DNA of 64,000 bases from QHXW01 sp035297145 (GTDB lineage: Bacteria > Acidobacteriota > Terriglobia > Bryobacterales > Bryobacteraceae), in contig DATGZN010000096.1 of assembly GCA_035297145.1 (NCBI GenBank), positions 1-64,000 of the forward strand, written 5' to 3'. The notes under the pieces are model-generated. The model saw only the letters and a program-made list of their open reading frames with translations, ran no database searches and was not told the origin of the DNA. This document shows positions 1 through 10,520 of this stretch, in pieces. Every line of letters begins with the position of its first letter. Positions within the stretch are counted from its first letter, which is position 1. The translations under genes were made by a program, and so were the position numbers.

Positions 1-237
1 GGCCTTTCTGAACGGCTGGGTTTGATTGAGAGGCTCAATTGAGTTACTTTAGGCTACGGAACGCCCGAATGACAGGGCTTTGGACCACCTCCACGGGCTG
101 GGTCTCAACTTACCTCCTGTCTCATTTCTGGGGGCGGGTCAAAATGGCAGGTGTGTCAATCGCGGATTGTCTCAGCGGAGGGGTTCAGTCCAACCTTAAG
201 GATGGCGTGACCATCGCAGGCTGTTAGAATCGTCACT
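1..237. other. Leader region upstream of tilS, no gene recognised
   Basis: I see no convincing gene in these 237 bases. A hairpin with ATTGAG and CTCAAT arms and an AGG loop lies at 25-39 but has no T-tract behind it, so it is not a convincing terminator. A 62-codon open frame at 39-227 has no family resemblance and is probably not translated. Confidence 0.4.
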
Positions 238-1635
238 GTGATCGCGCGCGTATTGCAGACGATCGAACGCTTCCGCATGTTTCAGACCGGCCAACGTGTG
301 GGCGTGGCCGTGTCGGGTGGCGCGGATTCGGTGTGTCTGCTGCACGTGTTGTTCGAGTTGGCGCCGCGATGGAATCTCCACCTGCATGTGATGCACGTCA
401 ATCATCGGTTGCGCGGTGAAGAGTCGTGCGAGGACGCCCGTTTCGTCGAACAACTCGCGGCCCAGCTCGGCCTTGCCTTCTCACAGGCGCAGGTGGATGT
501 TGCCGCTCTCGCACGGGAGCACGGGGAAAACCTGGAGGAAGCCGCCCGCAACGAACGTCGCCGATTTTTCGGCGAATTTCTCCGCTCCGGCCAATTGGAT
601 CGTGTCGCGCTAGGGCATACGCGTTCCGACCAGGCGGAGACCGTGCTGTTCCGCTTTCTCCGCGGCTCGGGTAGCGCGGGTCTGGCCGGTATTCGCCCTG
701 TTACCACGGAAGGGTTTGTACGGCCATTGATCGGCGTGGAGCGCGGCGAGATCGAGCAATTTCTCCGCGATCGCAATATCGCCTGGCGGCAGGACTCCAG
801 CAACGCCTGCCTGGATTTCGCCCGCAATCGCATCCGCCACGAACTGTTGCCGATGCTCCAGCGCGAATGGAATCCTGCCATCAGCGAAATGCTGGCGCAA
901 ACCGCCGATTGGGCGCTGGAGGAAGAATCGTACTGGGAAGCCGAAATCGATCGTCTAGCGGGCGAATTCCTCATTACAAAAGCGCCAGTTGTTCTCGTCC
1001 GGACGGATACATTGCGGGATCTACCCTCCGCCGCGGCACGACGGCTGCTGCGACGGGCTATCGAGACTGTGAAGGGCGACCTGCGAGCCATCGATTTCGC
1101 CCACGTCGCCGCAGTGCTCAATTTGGCGTCGCAGCCGGAAGGCGATGGCAGACTTCAAGTTCCGGGAGTGGATGTTTACCGCTCATTTGAGTGGCTTCGC
1201 CTCGCGCCGCCGGGCCTGGACAATCTGGAAAATCGCAATTTCCGGCTGCCCGTTTCTATTCCCGGCCGGATACCACTTCCCGGCGGGAGCACTAGTATCC
1301 TTTTGGAACTAATTGAAAATAAGCCTGTAACCGAATTGTGCGATTCCAGATATAATAAAATTGTGCATTATTTGAACTGGGACCGGATTTCCGGTGCACT
1401 GGAAGTGCGCAATTGGAGGCCGGGAGACCAGTATAGGCCGGCGGACCGCTCGGGGGAAGAGAAGATCAAGGCGCTGTTCCAGCAAGCTCGCATCCCGTTG
1501 TGGGAACGGCGGAGTTGGCCGGTCATGACCAGCGCGGAAAAGATCGTTTGGGCGCGCCAGTTTGGGCCAGCGGCCAGTCTGGCAGCGACTCCGGAAAGCC
1601 GTGTCCTCCTGAAAGTTCAGGAGATCCCGGCGTGA
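238..1635 (+). CDS. tilS: tRNA(Ile)-lysidine synthase TilS
   Basis: TilS uses ATP and lysine to convert C34 of the CAU-anticodon tRNA(Ile) to lysidine, changing its decoding from AUG to AUA; it is cytosolic and essential in most bacteria. The PP-loop SGGADS is at residues 26-31, followed by typical N-terminal ATPase-domain sequence with HVNHRLRG and LGHTRSDQAET. The C-terminal part (about 370-460) contains the NWRPGDQYRP-type motif of the TilS tRNA-binding domain. At 465 aa it has normal full length. The start is GTG at 238, chosen because the PP-loop then sits at its usual distance from the N-terminus; no strong Shine-Dalgarno is visible. It lies upstream of ftsH in the same direction, a very common bacterial neighbourhood. 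Confidence 0.95.
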   Translation: MIARVLQTIERFRMFQTGQRVGVAVSGGADSVCLLHVLFELAPRWNLHLHVMHVNHRLRGEESCEDARFVEQLAAQLGLAFSQAQVDVAALAREHGENLEEAARNERRRFFGEFLRSGQLDRVALGHTRSDQAETVLFRFLRGSGSAGLAGIRPVTTEGFVRPLIGVERGEIEQFLRDRNIAWRQDSSNACLDFARNRIRHELLPMLQREWNPAISEMLAQTADWALEEESYWEAEIDRLAGEFLITKAPVVLVRTDTLRDLPSAAARRLLRRAIETVKGDLRAIDFAHVAAVLNLASQPEGDGRLQVPGVDVYRSFEWLRLAPPGLDNLENRNFRLPVSIPGRIPLPGGSTSILLELIENKPVTELCDSRYNKIVHYLNWDRISGALEVRNWRPGDQYRPADRSGEEKIKALFQQARIPLWERRSWPVMTSAEKIVWARQFGPAASLAATPESRVLLKVQEIPA

Positions 1636-1708
1636 ATGCTGGAATCAATCTTCATGCGGAATACGTCTATACGGGTAGTTCCGCTTGTTTCACAGGCAGG
1701 GAGGTAGC

Positions 1709-3619
<1,911 letters not shown>

Positions 3620-3622
3620 AAG

Positions 3623-3657
3623 CAGGTTTCAGGCGCCAGGTTCCAGGTGTCAGGGAA
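3623..3657. repeat. Heptamer-phased CAGGNNN intergenic repeat
   Basis: Five CAGG tetramers occur exactly seven bases apart (3623, 3630, 3637, 3644, 3651). The array fills the ftsH-hemH gap and runs over the hemH start codon. Several copies of AGG in it could serve as Shine-Dalgarno. Seen directly; its origin is unknown. Confidence 0.8.
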
Positions 3658-4648
3658 AGTCGATGCGCTTCTTCTGATTGCATTTGGCGGGCCGGAACAG
3701 CCCGCCGATGTCCTTCCCTTTCTCGAGAATGTGCTGCGGGGACGAAATGTGCCGCGCGAGCGCATGCTCGAGGTCGCTGAACACTACTATCATTTCGGCG
3801 GTGTCAGTCCCATCAACGGCCAGATGCGCGAGCTGGTTCCGCTCGTTGAGGCTGAATTGCGCGAGCACGGGCCACGGCTGCCGGTCTATTGGGGGAATCG
3901 TAACTGGCATCCTATGCTGGCCGATACCGTCCGCAAGATGCGCGACGACGGCGTGAAGCACGCGCTGGCGTTTGTGATGTCGGCGTACAGCTCGTACTCC
4001 GGGTGCCGTCAATATCTGGACGATATTGCGCGAGCTCGCGAGGCCGTTGGGCCGGGCGCGCCGGAGATCGAAAAGCTACGCCTGTTTTTCAATCACCCAG
4101 GATTCATCGAGCCGATGACGGAGCACGTGCGCAACGCGCTCCGGCAGCTTCCCTCCGCGGCGTTAGTTTACACCGCGCACAGTGTTCCGCTTTCCATGGC
4201 GGCGAGTTCCCGGTATGAGGTGCAATTGCAGGAGGCTTGCCGTCTGGTGTCGGAGCGCGTGGGGCGCGACGAATGGCGACTGGTGTATCAGAGCCGCAGC
4301 GGACCGCCCTCTCAGCCGTGGCTCGGTCCGGATATCGGTGACTGCCTGCGCGAACTGCACGCTGGTGGTGTGCGCGAGGTGGTGATCGCACCCGTCGGGT
4401 TCATCTCCGACCATATGGAAGTGCTGTACGATCTCGATACCGAAGCGCGCGGGCTATGCGAAGAGTTGGGCATGACCCTGGTGCGCGCGGCAACCGTCGG
4501 GAATCATCCGGCGTTCGTCAGCATGATTGCCGAGCTCGCGCGCGAGCGCGTGGGAGAGGCGGCACCGCGTTGGCTTGGAAGTCTGGGCGCAAGCGCGGAT
4601 GTCTGCCAGCCAGACTGCTGCGCTCCACCCAAAACCGTGAGGAAGTGA
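3647..4648 (+). CDS. hemH: Ferrochelatase / coproporphyrin ferrochelatase with FeS-type cysteines
   Basis: Inserts Fe2+ into a porphyrin late in haem synthesis. The family's metal-site residues are visible: His178 in the AHSVP motif and Glu258 in HMEVLYDLD. The N-terminus LLLIAFGGPE is typical. Three cysteines near the C-terminus (320, 324, 325) plus one in the SSYSGCRQY motif match the four-cysteine [2Fe-2S] pattern of actinobacterial-type enzymes, which generally use coproporphyrin III. With the HemQ-like gene near 14.6-15.3 kb this favours the coproporphyrin-dependent pathway, though substrate cannot be read directly. The start is GTG 3647, inside the heptamer repeat; an ATG further in would lose the conserved first strand. 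Length 333 aa is normal. Confidence 0.93.
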   Translation: MSGKVDALLLIAFGGPEQPADVLPFLENVLRGRNVPRERMLEVAEHYYHFGGVSPINGQMRELVPLVEAELREHGPRLPVYWGNRNWHPMLADTVRKMRDDGVKHALAFVMSAYSSYSGCRQYLDDIARAREAVGPGAPEIEKLRLFFNHPGFIEPMTEHVRNALRQLPSAALVYTAHSVPLSMAASSRYEVQLQEACRLVSERVGRDEWRLVYQSRSGPPSQPWLGPDIGDCLRELHAGGVREVVIAPVGFISDHMEVLYDLDTEARGLCEELGMTLVRAATVGNHPAFVSMIAELARERVGEAAPRWLGSLGASADVCQPDCCAPPKTVRK

Positions 4649-4658
4649 AAGACTGGCC

Positions 4659-5156
4659 TTATTTCTTAAACAACGCGTCGAACGCGGTGCGGGCGTCGCT
4701 GGAGTTGCGCGAGCCCTGAGAGTTGTTGTTGACGGGAGTGACGGTAGGCGGCGGGGCGGCTGGTGAGGAGTCGCGGGCTACGGTGACTCGCGGCGCGAAC
4801 AGCGTGCATTCGTTGGCCTTGTCCTTCACGGGAATGCGCACGGGAATCGGTTTCAGGCATTGAAAACGTGTCGACGGCTCGAAATGCGCGCACTGCTTAC
4901 AGCAGTGCAGGGCGGCGGCGCACTTTGGACAGTTGCCGTTGAAGTCGGTTCCATTGGGAAGTTGCGTAGCGCAGTTGTAGCACCGGGACGCGGTCACAGA
5001 CTGGACCAGGCGGGGGAGCCGCGGGCCGGTTACATCGATGGGGGGACGCGGGCCCTGTGGCTGTCTGGGCCGATCGTCGCCGTTGCGTTCGGAACGAGGT
5101 TCCGGACGGTTGGTATCCTGGTAGCCCCGCTGACGGTACTTGCGATCACTATCCAT
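4659..5156 (-). CDS. Cysteine-rich zinc-ribbon protein, function unknown
   Basis: A 165-aa protein with a basic, proline-rich and disordered N-terminus (1-50), then a compact cysteine-rich core: C59/C62, C76/C79, C85/C86/C89 and C100, spaced as two CxxC knuckles plus further pairs, consistent with one or two zinc ribbons. The C-terminal third is low-complexity Pro/Ser/Asn and ends with a hydrophobic FDALFKK. No signal peptide or membrane segment is visible, so it is probably cytosolic, possibly binding nucleic acid or a protein partner. It is convergent with hemH with only ten bases between the stops. I do not recognise a named family. Confidence 0.7.
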   Translation of the reverse strand: MDSDRKYRQRGYQDTNRPEPRSERNGDDRPRQPQGPRPPIDVTGPRLPRLVQSVTASRCYNCATQLPNGTDFNGNCPKCAAALHCCKQCAHFEPSTRFQCLKPIPVRIPVKDKANECTLFAPRVTVARDSSPAAPPPTVTPVNNNSQGSRNSSDARTAFDALFKK

Positions 5157-5203
5157 GGGGAAATTGAGTTTTGCTCCTTGAGGCTGCTTGCTGGGCGCGT
5201 TCT

Positions 5204-6952
5204 TTACGCTAAATCACCCGGGTGTTTCAGAAACTTTTCGACCACCGCGTCGGCCGTTCGATATGTGAGAGCTACCGCAGTCAACGTAGGGTTACCGGAG
5301 GGGTTCTGCGGGAAGGCCGAGGCGCCAAGCACAAACAGGTTCGCAACCCGCCAATGCTGCAAGTACCTATTTACCACAGATTGGGTCTCGTTTGCACCTA
5401 CAATCGTACCACCCTGTACGTGAGTGCCCTGGTACCTGGTGGCATCATAGCGTTTCAGGCCGGTAAATGGGGCGGTTTCGACGGCCCCCAGGGCCTTGGC
5501 GATTTCGAGGGCGCGGGGGGTGATATAGTCGACCAGCCGCCGTTCGTTTTCGTGCCAATCCAGCGTCATACGCAGCAGCGGGTCGCCCCAGCGGTCCTTA
5601 TAAACTGTGTCTAAATCCATATAGTTAGCGCGATACGCCAGGTGCTCGCCATAGAACCGAACCGAGCCCGTGCGGTCGTAAAAGTTCAGCGCCGCCTTCT
5701 TCCATTCTGAACCCCAGTTAGGCCCGTGGACGCTGGGCGGCAAGGCGCCGAAATTGGCAATCGGCCGCGTTCCGTAGCAAACCGTATATAAAGCGCCACC
5801 GGTCACGAAGTCCAGGTGGGAGTGGTCCAAGGCGTCAAAATCCCCAATGGCAACGCCTGCCGAGCCCGCGCCCATGAAGCTGTTTAGTGGCTTGTCGAAG
5901 AAGACTGTGGCGGCGGGAACCGTGACTTGATGCGTCAGGTTGGAACCGAGGGTGCCGCGGCCGGTGTCGGGATCGTATGGCTCGCCAATTCGGGAGAGCA
6001 GAAGCAAACGCGTGTTGTTCAAAGTCCAGGACGCCAGGAACACCAGACCAGCAGGCTGAAGACACTCTTCGCCGCGGGCATCGGCATATTGGACACCCTG
6101 TGCCAGCCGTCCCTCGACCACGATGCGCCGCACCCAGGCGCCCGTCCGCAACTCGAAATTGGGGTGGTGTGCCAGGATCGGCATCAGCGTATTGGTGGGC
6201 TGGGCTTTGGCGCCAACCATGCAGCCGAAGCGCTCGCAGTAACCGCAGAAGGAGCAGCCGGCGCGGCGGACGCCATCGGGATTGGTATAGGGCACGCTGG
6301 TGGTGGCGGCGGGCAGCGGAAAAGGGTGATAGCCGAGCGTTTGCGCGGCCTCGCGAAACAAAGCCGCGAGATGCGGCATTTTCATGGGCGGCGTGGGGTA
6401 TTCGGACTGTCGCGGACCTTCGAAAACGTTGCCGCCATCGATCCTGCGACCGTTCAGATTTCCCGCTTTTCCGGAGATTCCCATCAAGCGTTCGGCGCGC
6501 TCGTAGTAAGGCTCGAGGTCGCCGTAGGTGATGGGCCAGTCGCGAACCGTGCAATCTTCCGGCAGCCGGCTGTGGCCGTACTTTTCGACAATGTGGGAGA
6601 GACGGCGAAAATCGTGCGGGTAGTAGCGGTACGAAATGCCGCTCCAATGCTCGCCCGAGCCCCCCACACCGGTTCCAGGAAGAAATGAGCCGTACTGGCG
6701 GACGGGGAGCGCGCGATCGCGCGGTGCGTGCCGAAAGGTCACCGTCTCGTCGCGGATGGGCTGCATCATACGTAGACGAACAGCGTAGTCGAGCTCATCC
6801 ATGTTGTCGAGATAATCGCGCGTCTCGCGCGGGCCACCGCGTTCGAGCACGAGAATCTTCAGTCCGGTGCGTGTGGCGAGCTCCTTCGCCATGGTCAGGC
6901 CGGTCCAGCCTGCGCCGATGATGGCGACATCGACCGCCGGAAGTTTCTTCAC
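5204..6952 (-). CDS. GMC-family FAD oxidoreductase (gluconate 2-dehydrogenase large-subunit type)
   Basis: Likely oxidises an alcohol or sugar acid with FAD. The Rossmann GAGWTG is at residues 13-18, directly after the start. A cysteine-rich CSFCGYCERFGC segment in the middle resembles the segment in membrane-linked GMC dehydrogenases that take electrons to a cytochrome rather than to oxygen. The C-terminal GMC domain has GTHVQGG and the active-site NPSGNPTLT motif. At 582 aa it is full length. It has no signal peptide; its partner small subunit has a Tat signal, so co-export as a folded pair is likely. The GTG start overlaps the stop of the small-subunit gene (GTGA), indicating translational coupling. 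No cytochrome c subunit lies nearby. Confidence 0.88.
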   Translation of the reverse strand: MKKLPAVDVAIIGAGWTGLTMAKELATRTGLKILVLERGGPRETRDYLDNMDELDYAVRLRMMQPIRDETVTFRHAPRDRALPVRQYGSFLPGTGVGGSGEHWSGISYRYYPHDFRRLSHIVEKYGHSRLPEDCTVRDWPITYGDLEPYYERAERLMGISGKAGNLNGRRIDGGNVFEGPRQSEYPTPPMKMPHLAALFREAAQTLGYHPFPLPAATTSVPYTNPDGVRRAGCSFCGYCERFGCMVGAKAQPTNTLMPILAHHPNFELRTGAWVRRIVVEGRLAQGVQYADARGEECLQPAGLVFLASWTLNNTRLLLLSRIGEPYDPDTGRGTLGSNLTHQVTVPAATVFFDKPLNSFMGAGSAGVAIGDFDALDHSHLDFVTGGALYTVCYGTRPIANFGALPPSVHGPNWGSEWKKAALNFYDRTGSVRFYGEHLAYRANYMDLDTVYKDRWGDPLLRMTLDWHENERRLVDYITPRALEIAKALGAVETAPFTGLKRYDATRYQGTHVQGGTIVGANETQSVVNRYLQHWRVANLFVLGASAFPQNPSGNPTLTAVALTYRTADAVVEKFLKHPGDLA

Positions 6953-7620
6953 GGTTCAGTGTCCTCTCCAGGGCGGACGGGATGGCCGAGAATCTGAGCA
7001 AGGCTTGAGGGCTTGGGCCGGAACGGGGTGCCGTAGTGCTGGTCGATATCATCGAAATAGCTCATGTGCGGGCCAGGGAAACCGATGAGCTGCCAGCCGA
7101 TCAAGTCTCTATTGCCGCCGTGCATGGGGTCGCAAAATATGCCTTCGATGGTGTGGGTGCGGAGGAGCGAGAAAAACGGCGTGTGCTCGATCTGGTGCAG
7201 TTTTGCATCCTGTTCGGCAGATGTCAGAAGGTGAAAACGGCCCAGAGTTTTCAGTCCTGCCCGGTAGAGCTCGCGCGGGGTTTCCTTTCCTTGCCAACCC
7301 TGCTCGGGGACGCCTTGCTCAAACGGCGGTTGCGTGTAGCGGTATTGGTCGCGGCCATAAGCGGAGGCGAGCTGGCGATCAATATAGATAACGACGCCGG
7401 CTTCGTTCGCGCCTGGGCCGGATGCATCGCTGGGAAAGATGCGCGCGGCTGCGGCGGCTATAGTGAGAGCTTCCTCTTCGGTGAAGAAGCGGAGCGGGAG
7501 TTTGAGCGTGCCGGCTTGCGCGTGAACGCGAAAAGGTCTGCGATCGAGGGTGTAGACGAGCAGGCCGCCGAGGGTGGTAGCCGAGAGATTTAAGAAATGG
7601 CGGCGGGAGCGGCGGGACAT
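6949..7620 (-). CDS. Gluconate 2-dehydrogenase subunit 3-type Tat protein
   Basis: Small subunit partner of the GMC dehydrogenase encoded just downstream. Residues 1-34 form a Tat signal: SRRSRRHFLNLS followed by a hydrophobic stretch and an AQAG-like cleavage region. The mature part carries the family's FFTEEEALTIAAAAARIFPSD-like opening and a HGGNRDLIGWQLIGFPG motif near residue 170, characteristic of gluconate 2-dehydrogenase subunit 3. The subunit is thought to carry the flavoprotein across the membrane. Length 223 aa is typical. The order small subunit, then large subunit with a four-base overlap is the standard arrangement. Confidence 0.87.
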   Translation of the reverse strand: MSRRSRRHFLNLSATTLGGLLVYTLDRRPFRVHAQAGTLKLPLRFFTEEEALTIAAAAARIFPSDASGPGANEAGVVIYIDRQLASAYGRDQYRYTQPPFEQGVPEQGWQGKETPRELYRAGLKTLGRFHLLTSAEQDAKLHQIEHTPFFSLLRTHTIEGIFCDPMHGGNRDLIGWQLIGFPGPHMSYFDDIDQHYGTPFRPKPSSLAQILGHPVRPGEDTEP

Positions 7621-7635
7621 AAGTGAAAAGCTATT

Positions 7636-8202
7636 CTAATCGTTCAGCGCGCGACTGAGCAGGTCATCGACGCCCAGTTGAGGCGCCCATTTCCGCAGAT
7701 ACTCCAGATCAAGGCGAGCACCCTGCATTTTGACGATACCGAGAACGTCCCGCCACTGCTGGTCTGAGACTTCACCTCCCGACCTGTGCCAGACGAGCTT
7801 GGAGAGAATGGAATCTTCCGCGCTGGCTACCTGAAATCGGACTTCCTCGTTCTCGACGGGAAATCTTCCGGGCTGCCGCCGGGCAAACTGAGCTTGCGTG
7901 TAGGCATCAGAAGGTGCGGGAAACAGGTCGAACTTGTAGGCAGTCGCATAGTGGATCACATTGAACGCCCGCTTGCCGAGGATGGCTTCCCGCATCATGC
8001 CCGCATCCGCGTAAAAGTCTTTGGAAAGGGCGGCGGTAAGTGGGGCCACATGGCTCTCGCGCATATCCACCAACACATCGATATCCCGAGTCGCCCGTGC
8101 CACCCCGTGCACGGAGCTAGCCACTGAGCCGCTGACGAGGTAAGGAATGTCCAAGCGATCCAATGCGGCTAACAGCTCTTCAAACGCCCGCGCCGGTGTC
8201 AC
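7636..8202 (-). CDS. Nucleotidyltransferase-fold protein (AbiEii/DUF6036-like)
   Basis: The N-terminal half reads as a Pol-beta-type nucleotidyltransferase: the GSVASSVHGVARATRDIDVLVD region has the helix, Gly-Ser and DxD pattern (DID) that binds metal in this superfamily. The C-terminal part is helical and ends ELGVDDLLSRALND-like. The protein is 188 aa. Its GTG start overlaps the stop of the upstream small gene (GTGA), so the two are co-translated. In this superfamily such proteins act as toxins, as antitoxins that adenylylate partners, or as antibiotic-modifying enzymes; the sequence does not distinguish these. Confidence 0.75.
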   Translation of the reverse strand: MTPARAFEELLAALDRLDIPYLVSGSVASSVHGVARATRDIDVLVDMRESHVAPLTAALSKDFYADAGMMREAILGKRAFNVIHYATAYKFDLFPAPSDAYTQAQFARRQPGRFPVENEEVRFQVASAEDSILSKLVWHRSGGEVSDQQWRDVLGIVKMQGARLDLEYLRKWAPQLGVDDLLSRALND

Positions 8203-8468
8203 GGAGTTGAGTGGCCTGGGTCCCAGCCGTAGACACGCATCATGGTACCGGGGTCATGAAACCGCGCGGCAGTTCTCAGGAACACTTCTCGTTCCCCGGC
8301 CTGCGGGTACATTTTGCGCACTCCGCACTCTGCCAGCCCCCACAGCATTTCGTTCATTTGAAAGACAGCGGTCATCTTCTCGGCCACAGTCATTCGCCGC
8401 TGAAGAGAAAGAAATACCTCGAGAGCCCGAGGATCGGTATCCCGGTAATAGTCGGCGAACCGCTGCAT
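8199..8468 (-). CDS. Small helical protein paired with the nucleotidyltransferase
   Basis: An 89-aa protein, mostly helical by composition, with no signal peptide, membrane segment or cysteine pattern. It overlaps the nucleotidyltransferase gene by four bases, so the two proteins are made together and probably work as a pair. Central features are a LSLQRRMTVAEKMTAVFQM helix and a conserved-looking AARFHDPGTMMRVYGWDP tail. I do not recognise a family. The arrangement is that of a two-gene regulatory or toxin-antitoxin-like unit, which is inference from context only. Confidence 0.6.
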   Translation of the reverse strand: MQRFADYYRDTDPRALEVFLSLQRRMTVAEKMTAVFQMNEMLWGLAECGVRKMYPQAGEREVFLRTAARFHDPGTMMRVYGWDPGHSTP

Positions 8469-8476
8469 GGCTGTCC

Positions 8477-9835
<1,359 letters not shown>

Positions 9836-9837
9836 GG

Positions 9838-10377
9838 CTACCCTAACTCCTCGTAAGTGATGCTGTCGTTGGTGTAGATGCAGATCTTGGCCGCGATCTG
9901 CATGGCCTGTTCCACCACGTGCTTGGCCGACAGCTTGGTATTGCTCAGGAGCGCGGTGGCGGCGGCGAGCGCGAAAGGTCCGCCGGAGCCGATGGCGGCG
10001 ACAGGCTCATCCGGCTCGATGACGTCGCCATTGCCGCTCACCAGATACATGCTGTCCTTGTCGGCAACGAGCAGCAGCGCTTCCAGGTGGCGCAGCGCTT
10101 TGTCAGTCCTCCAGTCCTTGGCCAGCTCCACCACCGAGCGCGCCAGGTTTCCATTGAACTGCTCGAGCTTGCCTTCAAAACGCGCGAACAGCGAGAAAGC
10201 GTCGGCAGTGGAGCCGGCAAAACCGGCGATAATTTTGTCGTTGTAAAGGCGGCGGAGCTTCTTGGCGGAGCTTTTGAGCACTTCCTGGCCGAGCGTCACC
10301 TGGCCATCGCCCGCCATCACGACTTTGTTGTCACGACGGACGCAGATCACCGTCGTGGAACGAATGCGTTGCTTCAT
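9838..10377 (-). CDS. hslV: HslV, peptidase subunit of the HslVU protease
   Basis: Proteasome-like threonine peptidase that forms a double hexamer capped by HslU. I start it at ATG 10377, giving MKQRIRS followed by TTVICVRRD: removal of the short propeptide would expose the catalytic N-terminal threonine. Typical motifs follow, including AGDGQVTLG and GFAGSTADAFSL. The 179-codon length fits the family, whereas the frame open to 10479 would add 34 non-homologous residues. It is directly upstream of hslU. The 138 bases between nadB and this start hold the inverted repeat described separately. Confidence 0.95.
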   Translation of the reverse strand: MKQRIRSTTVICVRRDNKVVMAGDGQVTLGQEVLKSSAKKLRRLYNDKIIAGFAGSTADAFSLFARFEGKLEQFNGNLARSVVELAKDWRTDKALRHLEALLLVADKDSMYLVSGNGDVIEPDEPVAAIGSGGPFALAAATALLSNTKLSAKHVVEQAMQIAAKICIYTNDSITYEELG

Positions 10378-10423
10378 TTGTGTGTCGATTTCATTGTGGC
10401 ACAGGGTTCTGAGCGGTGGTGTT

Positions 10424-10520
10424 CTAGTGGCCCGTCGCAGTGAGTTCGTTAGCATGACGCAACCGCTCCCTTTGGTCACGGCTCAGTCTCTGGCGGACTC
10501 TGCTGCCCCCGACCACTAGA
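10424..10520. repeat. Inverted-repeat-bounded 97-bp intergenic element
   Basis: TCTAGTGG at 10424-10431 is matched by CCACTAGA at 10513-10520, giving an 8-bp perfect terminal inverted repeat around 81 bases. The right arm contains the nadB stop codon. The interior holds CCGCTCCC-type sequence followed by a CGGCTCAG segment that looks like half of a longer palindromic repeat. Could be a degenerate miniature element or chance; no target duplication is evident. Confidence 0.35.

Noticed and set aside
39..227. 62-codon frame before tilS
   Set aside because: No start signal, no composition typical of a protein.
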